Source of the DNA: Chelydra serpentina
Taxonomy: Eukaryota; Chordata; Testudines; Chelydridae
Direction: 5' to 3'
Length of the DNA: 64,000 nt
Assembly (NCBI GenBank): GCA_037349315.1
Contig: JBAIAC010000033.1
Coordinates: 16,014,001 to 16,078,000 of the forward strand
Below are positions 59,045 to 64,000 of this stretch, piece by piece. Every line of letters begins with the position of its first letter. Positions within the stretch are counted from its first letter, which is position 1. Below the pieces are notes generated by a model. The model was not told the origin of the DNA, did not search any database, and saw nothing but the letters and a program-made list of their open reading frames with translations. The translations under genes and the position numbers were made by a program.

Positions 59045-60534
59045 ATGGCTATCATGTGAACAGTAGATACTTCCTTCCTTAGGCTATAGGGTAATATACT
59101 GCTGTTTGTGGAAGTTATCCTTAGTAGAAGACACCCATTGGGGTTGTAAATACATACATGCTTACAGAAGACCCTTTGTGAATGTTAGTGTCTCAATAAC
59201 CTTGTTCATTGTGGAATCTGACTGATTTTCATAAGTAACCCTAAACATTTTTGTTAAGTAATACGACTGTTGCTGCAATCAGCTGTTCCATCTTAACAGC
59301 AATTTAAAATTAAAGATTTTTTTTTAAATTTCCTTTTCCTCACCTTCCAAGGATATAGCATTTCAAACCTCCAAAAATGTTTGGGTCTGTTGTTAGTCTA
59401 TCTGCACAAGCATGCAAGCAGAGCTATATGGAAATGCTCATTCTTAATATAAAAATGACTCCGTTTCACTTCTTCGATGTTACTTAAATACACACAAAAT
59501 CTCATAATCTTGTTTAATGGTAGCAAAAATGTAATTGTCAGACACTGTTTTCCAAGTCCATAATGCCTACCTCATGTTTGCACAAGACAAGCTTTTCAGG
59601 GTGAGGTCTGACTAAATTAAAATAAAACCTGCTTTGAAGGGCTTCCTGACCCCATGTTCTCCTGCCTTCTCCTTCCAAATTCTCACTTGGTTATGAAAGT
59701 TCCTGGTGAGCTAGTGGGATGTCCCATGCCATCCATCTGTATAATAACAACGGAAAAGAGCAGGGTAGCCTTCTGTAATTCCCTGCAGCCACTCCATCCT
59801 GCGGACAAAACACTATTGCTGCAATTCCGTGATGTATATTTTACATAGGTATTCTACAAACTATCAGGATATATCCATATTTGAAATGGGTGGTACAATG
59901 ACTCAAAGGCAGGAACAGAAGCTTAGGGGAGCCACACTGATGAAAAAAGATGGGCAAAATGTATCTCTTCTCACTTGTCCACTCTCTCTTGTGTGAAAGT
60001 ACTTCTTAGAAGTAGGTACTGTCTGCAACCTTTCACTGACTAGGTCTCTGAAGTGAGTTGATAGGGTATGGTTAAATATCCACAATACATACAGTATTTA
60101 TACAACAGTCCAGCTATATCTACTTGGGTTTCATTTGGCACCTATGAAGTCCAATCTGTCTGAATCGCAACAACATTCAACTCCACAAAGAAAAGCAGTA
60201 GGCAATGAGGTTAATTAATGTAAAATACAATGTACAGAAAGCTGAAGATGGAACTTGCTTGCTACCAAACTCCTGGGTTGCAATACTTTCACCCTTATCA
60301 TTCTTTGGTTTTCACATTTGGATTTCTTGACTGTCAAAAAAGGTCCTGTTGCTTGACCTTTTTTTGTCACAAAAGGTTAATCAGATTATAAAAAGAAGAT
60401 AAAGCGAGTAATAAATTCAGAAGTGATCATGAATAATTAGTGTCAAATAATGCAAACTATCTCAATTGTTAGTAAACAGTTCTCATGTACTACGAACACA
60501 CAGGAGACAAATGTCAAAAGCAAACATTGATCTT
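59045..60534. other. Anonymous non-coding sequence
   Basis: No recognised repeat or coding signature. Confidence 0.4.
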
Positions 60535-60700
60535 CTTAAGGATGATACTATAGCAAGGATTAGGGAACAGAGGATAAAGAAACAGCAGAGATATTAAACA
60601 ATTATTTTGCATCTGGCTTCACAAATGAAGATGATGGAGATTTACTGAAATGGGGATCAGATTTCATGGGATGACAGATGAAGAATTAGGAAGTGTGTGG
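60535..60700 (+). mobile_element. LINE ORF2 fragment (CR1/L2-like)
   Basis: One frame reads 'ETAEILNNYFASGFTNEDDG', which corresponds to the linker before the reverse transcriptase in CR1/L2-type LINEs ('.A..LN.FFASVFT.ED'). Only about 50 codons are recognisable. The exact clade is uncertain. Confidence 0.5.
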
Positions 60701-61009
60701 ATTAACACTAGAAATGAATATGAAAAGCTTACTGGCTCTTAACCCTATTTAAATCACTGGCAAATGCCTAAGTCCAATTGTTTTTTGTATCTGGACAGAT
60801 ATGCACATATATAGTTTGCAGTGGCATAGAAACTGTGACTAAAATAGAACTCAGATTAAGTATATTTCTTTGGATCCTGGACACCAATCATCACAAGAGA
60901 TGGAATTAAGGAGTGAACAGGGCTTGTATTGGCACACTGCACAGGTTTTATTTCACCTGTAGTAAACATGGACTGGGATTGGGACTTAAATGAATTCTAA
61001 CAGGAATAC

Positions 61010-61100
61010 AATAATAATAGTAATTAATACCGATTTATAGCACTTTTCATCAGAAGTTAGTATCATTATCCCCATTCTACAGAGCCTCGTGTGTTGTCAG
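61010..61100 (-). repeat. SINE tail fragment (-)
   Basis: 'AATAATAGTAATTAATACC', 'TTATAGCACTTTTCATCAG' and 'TATCATTATCCCCATTCTACAGA' are the reverse complement of the MIR/CORE-type 3' end. Confidence 0.6.
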
Positions 61101-61682
61101 TACATAACACAGAAGGGTATGAGTGCAGCAAATATCTAATATTTATCCCAGCCATGAAAGATATCAGGGATCTTTGCATCTGAAAGTAGTAGGTTTCCCT
61201 ATTGAACTAAAAGAGAATCTGCTTTTCTTGCCACTTCTGGCAAGCAGATTTCAGACAAATGCATCAGATGTATAAAATCTTTTAGAGCAGCCGTTATAAC
61301 AGGACTAGAATATTCAGTAAATTCAAGTGGATGTTTCTGAAGTTAGGAACTAAAGAAAGGAACTTCTCGTACATACATTTAGAACTATTTTCAAACACTT
61401 ACAACTTTACTATATCAAAAACAAATAACAGAACAAAATAGAAGTTTCTAAACAAAGTAATATAAAAAGTTATTTTCTCAAATGAATTCATTATGGAAGA
61501 AATTCACCACTATGAAAAGGACCAGCACGTATTTTGTACACTGCTTAAAATCTACATAATACCCTATTTGGAGAGCTTAGGAGTGACTTAATTAGTGTAT
61601 CAGAGGGGTAACCGTGTTAGTCTGGATCTGTAGAAGCGACAAAGGGTCCTGTGGCACCTTATAGACTAACAGAGGTATTGGA

Positions 61683-61722
61683 GCATAAGCTTTCGTGGGT
61701 GAATACCCACTTCATCGGATGT
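61683..61722 (-). ncRNA. Hammerhead-like motif in the left PLE arm
   Basis: Minus-strand counterpart of 63079-63116: same CCGATGA, same stem II with ATTC loop, GAAA and GCTTATGCTC. Same departures from the hammerhead consensus. Confidence 0.42.
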
Positions 61723-61797
61723 AAGCAGTGGAAATGTCCAGGGGCAGATATAAATGTTCAGGGAAAACTTAGGCTGGAGATAACGAGGTGAGCTCAA

Positions 61798-62287
61798 TCA
61801 GGGAGGGTGAGGCCCTCTTCTAGCAGCTGAGGTGTGAATACCAAGGGAGGAGAAATTGCTTTTGTAGTTGGCTAGCCATTCATAGTCTTTGTTTAATCCT
61901 GAGTTGATGGTGTCAAATTTGCAAATGAACTGAAGCTCTATTGTTTCTCTTTGGAGTCTGGTCCTGAAGTTTTTTTGCTGCAGGATGGCTACCTGTAAAT
62001 CTGCTATTGTGTGGCCAGGGAGATTGGCCTGTGAAAGTGAGGGGTCGTTGTCCAGGATGAGTTGTAGATCACCGATGATCCGCTGGAGAGGTTTTAGCTG
62101 AGGACTGTAAGTGATGGCCAGTGGAGTTCTGTTGGTTTCTTTCTTCGGCTTGTCTTGCAGCAAGAGGCTTCTGGGTACATGTCTGGCCCTGTTGATCTGT
62201 TTCCTTATTTCCTCATGCGGGTATCGTAGTTTTGAGACTGCTTGGTGAAGATCTTGTAGGTGTTGATCTCTGTCTGAGGGGTCGGAG
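61798..62287 (-). pseudogene. PLE C-terminal coding region, GIY-YIG part deleted (left arm)
   Basis: An open frame on the minus strand enters from the central junction, and an upstream start-like Met falls in the other arm. It encodes a charged segment (HEEIRKQINRARHVPRS-type, probably the end of the RT region), KKETNR, the spacer up to SLSQA, and then jumps to NLPGHTIADLQ. It ends exactly like the right copy. The missing part equals residues 60-180 of the right-arm frame, 363 nt in phase, so the Cys cluster, the GIY and YIG motifs and the catalytic Arg are gone. The Glu- and Asn-bearing C-terminal part remains. It cannot be an active nuclease. Confidence 0.8.
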
Positions 62288-62999
62288 CAAGAAAGAAACC
62301 AACAGAGCTCCACTGGCCATCACTTACAGTCCTCAGCTAAAACCTCCCCAGCGGATCATCGGTGATCTACAACCCATCCTGGACAACGACCCCTCACTTT
62401 CACAGGCCTTGGGAGGCAGGCCAGTCCTCGCTCACAGACATCCCGCCAACCTGAAGCATATTCTCACCAGCAACTACACACCGCACCATAATAACTCTAA
62501 CTCAGGAACCAATCCATGCAACAAACCTCGATGCCAACTTTGCCCACATATCTACACCAGGGACACCATCACAGGACCTAACCAGATCAGCCACACCATC
62601 ACCGGTTCATTCACCTGCACATCCACCAATGTAATATACGCCATAATGTGCCAGCAATACCCCTCTGCTATGTACATTGGCCAAACTGGACAGTCCTTAC
62701 GCAAAAGGATAAATGGACACAAATCAGATAAAAGGAATGGCAATATACAAAAGCCTGTAGGAGAACACTTCAATCTCCCTGGCCACACAATAGCAGATTT
62801 AAAGGTAGCCATCCTTCAGCAAAAAAACTTCAGGACCAGACTCCAAAGAGAAACAATAGAGCTTCAGTTCATTTGCAAATTTGATACCATCAACTCAGGA
62901 TTAAACAAAGATTATGAATGGCTAGCCAACTACAAAAGCAGTTTCTCCTCCCTTGGTATTCACACCTCAGCTGCTAGAAGAGGGCCTCACCCTCCCTGA
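62288..62999 (+). pseudogene. PLE GIY-YIG endonuclease domain, 5'-truncated (right arm)
   Basis: A frame open from 62232 carries PLE sequence from residue 20 (62289) to the stop at 62997-62999, about 236 residues. Numbering from 62232: a Cys cluster (Cys96, Cys101, Cys104; CNKPRCQLC) precedes the GIY-YIG nuclease. Its landmarks are Tyr136 (VIYAI), Tyr148 (MYIGQT), Arg157/Arg159 and His163 (LRKRINGH), Glu208/Glu210 (RETIELQF) and Asn225 (GLNKD). All positions expected for catalysis are present. PLEs use this domain to nick target DNA for target-primed reverse transcription. The RT itself is missing, so this is a truncated copy, although the domain is open. Confidence 0.85.
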
Positions 63000-63078
63000 T
63001 TGAGCTAACCTCTTTATCTCTAGCCTAAATCTTTCCTGCACATTTATATCTGCCCCTGGACATTTCCACTGCTTGCAT

Positions 63079-63116
63079 CCGATGAAGTGGGTATTCACCC
63101 ACGAAAGCTTATGCTC
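63079..63116 (+). ncRNA. Hammerhead-like motif in the PLE tail
   Basis: In order: CCGATGA (63079-63085), an extra A, a 6-bp hairpin GTGGGT-ATTC-ACCCAC (63087-63102), GAAA (63103-63106), and a short stem AGC-TTAT-GCT (63106-63115) followed by C. This mirrors a hammerhead core with a very short stem III, which PLEs are known to carry. Departures: CCGATGA instead of CTGATGA, one extra A before stem II, and no evident stem I. Activity is therefore doubtful. The same motif lies reversed at about 61683-61722. Confidence 0.45.
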
Positions 63117-63172
63117 CAATACCTCTGTTAGTCTATAAGGTGCCACAGGACCCTTTGTCGCTTAATTAGTGT

Positions 63173-63508
63173 GTTGGCTTTGTGCTGCCTCAGGAGTAGA
63201 TCACATTGTATTTGAACTTACTCACTGAATAATAGATCCAAATTATTAATTTGTAGACTGATCACAAGCAGTTTTTTGTATTTGAAATTCTGGCCATGCT
63301 GGTCAGTTTTGATGGGACCTTTAGGACACATGGTATTTTTTTCTCTTTTCCCAGAATGGGTAAGTGTAGCTCTCAGAATGGGATTTCCACTGATGGATGC
63401 ACACCTGGCACTAAAAGTAACTTTTTGCTTATTGTAAATATTCTTTCATGTGTGCTTAACATTTCTGGCTTCCACAAACATTTCTGCTAGAAAAAGTATT
63501 CATTAGAG
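63173..63508. other. Anonymous non-coding sequence
   Basis: No recognised feature between the PLE target duplication and the hAT terminus. Confidence 0.4.
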
Positions 63509-64000
63509 CAGTGGTTCTCAAACTTCTTTTTTCGCGGACCACTTGAAAATTGCTGAGGGTCTCGGTGGACCACTCAATGATCTTTCCAAATGTTGTTTGT
63601 ACCATTAGCTAACTATTGTAAAGCACTTTGGATATATAAAAAAACCTTAATAATTAACTTTTTTTGTTCTACAAATAAAAGCACACTACTCATATTTTAA
63701 TATCCGTAGTCTTACCTTTCTAATGTGATGGATGTGCCCTCTCTCCCCTGCAGCGGCAGCCCCCGAGCTGGGGCTGGGAAGGAGTGGGGGTCTCTTCACC
63801 ACCACAGCAGCCACAGAGCTGACGCTGGGAAGGAGGGCCGTCTCTCCCCAGCAGTTGCAACCCTGGAGCTGGGGAAAGTCGCCTCTTTCTCTGGCCACCG
63901 CAGCCCTGCAAGTCCAAATTCCCTTCACCCCCTCTTCTCACCCCACTGTCCCCTCCCACCTACCCCCAATTCCCCCCAAGGCCACAACCTCACCTTACAT
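63509..64000 (+). mobile_element. hAT-type element, left end (runs off the window)
   Basis: Starts CAGTGGTTCTCAAACTTC, the terminal inverted repeat shared by many Charlie/MER5-like hAT elements. It continues with 'CGCGGACCACTTGAAAATTGCTG', then GC-rich sequence with repeated 'GCAGCCCCCGAGCTGGGGCTGG'-type words. The opposite terminus is not in the window, so the length and target duplication are unknown. Confidence 0.65.

Larger units (their letters stand above)
61599..63160. mobile_element. Penelope-like element: two inverted copies in one insertion
   Basis: An identical 12-bp direct repeat, CTTAATTAGTGT, bounds the insert (61587-61598 and 63161-63172). The left arm (61599 to about 62287) is a minus-strand copy and the right arm (about 62288-63160) a plus-strand copy of the same element. 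They differ by few substitutions: 2 changes over the last 75 residues. The right copy is 5'-truncated but keeps the GIY-YIG endonuclease. The left copy extends about 130 nt further 5' but lacks 363 nt inside. It also extends about 38 nt further at its 3' end. Inverted, truncated partner copies are a known feature of PLE insertions. Confidence 0.88.

Noticed and set aside
62552..62812. 86-codon minus-strand frame
   Set aside because: Antisense of the GIY-YIG domain, with no family match.
63686..63959. 80-codon Gly/Arg-rich minus-strand frames
   Set aside because: Compositional open frames inside the GC-rich part of a hAT element.

Overview
The window reads as non-coding DNA from a reptile, most likely a turtle. 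It has moderate to low GC and no recognisable host exon. It is dense in CR1 LINE 3' ends, MIR/CORE-type SINEs, Penelope-like elements (PLEs), PIF/Harbinger and hAT DNA transposons, and solo LTRs, a mixture familiar from chelonian genomes. The turtle assignment is an inference from this repeat mix; no host gene confirms it.

Layout. 1-9 kb: mostly anonymous sequence, with a Harbinger-like MITE fragment (about 1.94 kb), a solo LTR with 5-bp target duplications (3110-3814), a pair of tRNA-like palindromic repeats (4.7-5.1 kb) and SINE pieces. 9-13.8 kb: a short PLE tail, then a badly decayed Ty3/gypsy-type retrotransposon on the minus strand (gag, RT, RNase H, integrase in order; RT palm deleted). 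14.3-24.3 kb: an LTR/promoter-like piece, a GC-rich hAT MITE with an 8-bp duplication (15300-15653), a Harbinger-like MITE (20383-20677), microsatellites and a CR1 end. 28.1-32.4 kb: a PLE 3' end bounded by an 11-bp duplication, a hAT insertion with a perfect 8-bp duplication (29426-30230) carrying nested sequence, and a CR1 fragment.

34766-39978 is the main coding feature: a complete PIF/Harbinger transposon with related termini and a TAA target duplication. It carries two genes facing each other. One is a HARBI1-like DDE transposase, interrupted by only two premature TGA codons. The other is an apparently open two-exon Myb/SANT-like gene whose phase-1 intron holds a roughly 77-bp minisatellite. 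In this superfamily the transposase and Myb-like protein act together: the Myb-like protein binds DNA and helps bring the nuclease to the ends.

40-59 kb: CR1 and MIR pieces, three further MITEs (43455, 50874, 58859) with GTCTACAC-like ends, and a 1165-bp solo LTR (46532-47696) with a perfect 5-bp duplication. 61599-63160: a striking PLE insertion of two inverted copies bounded by a 12-bp direct repeat. The right copy encodes a zinc-finger-like Cys cluster plus GIY-YIG endonuclease; the left copy has lost exactly that part by an in-frame 363-nt deletion. The tails of the PLE copies contain a conserved hairpin followed by GAAA that resembles a hammerhead ribozyme core, with departures from consensus. 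The window ends inside a hAT-like element (from 63509).
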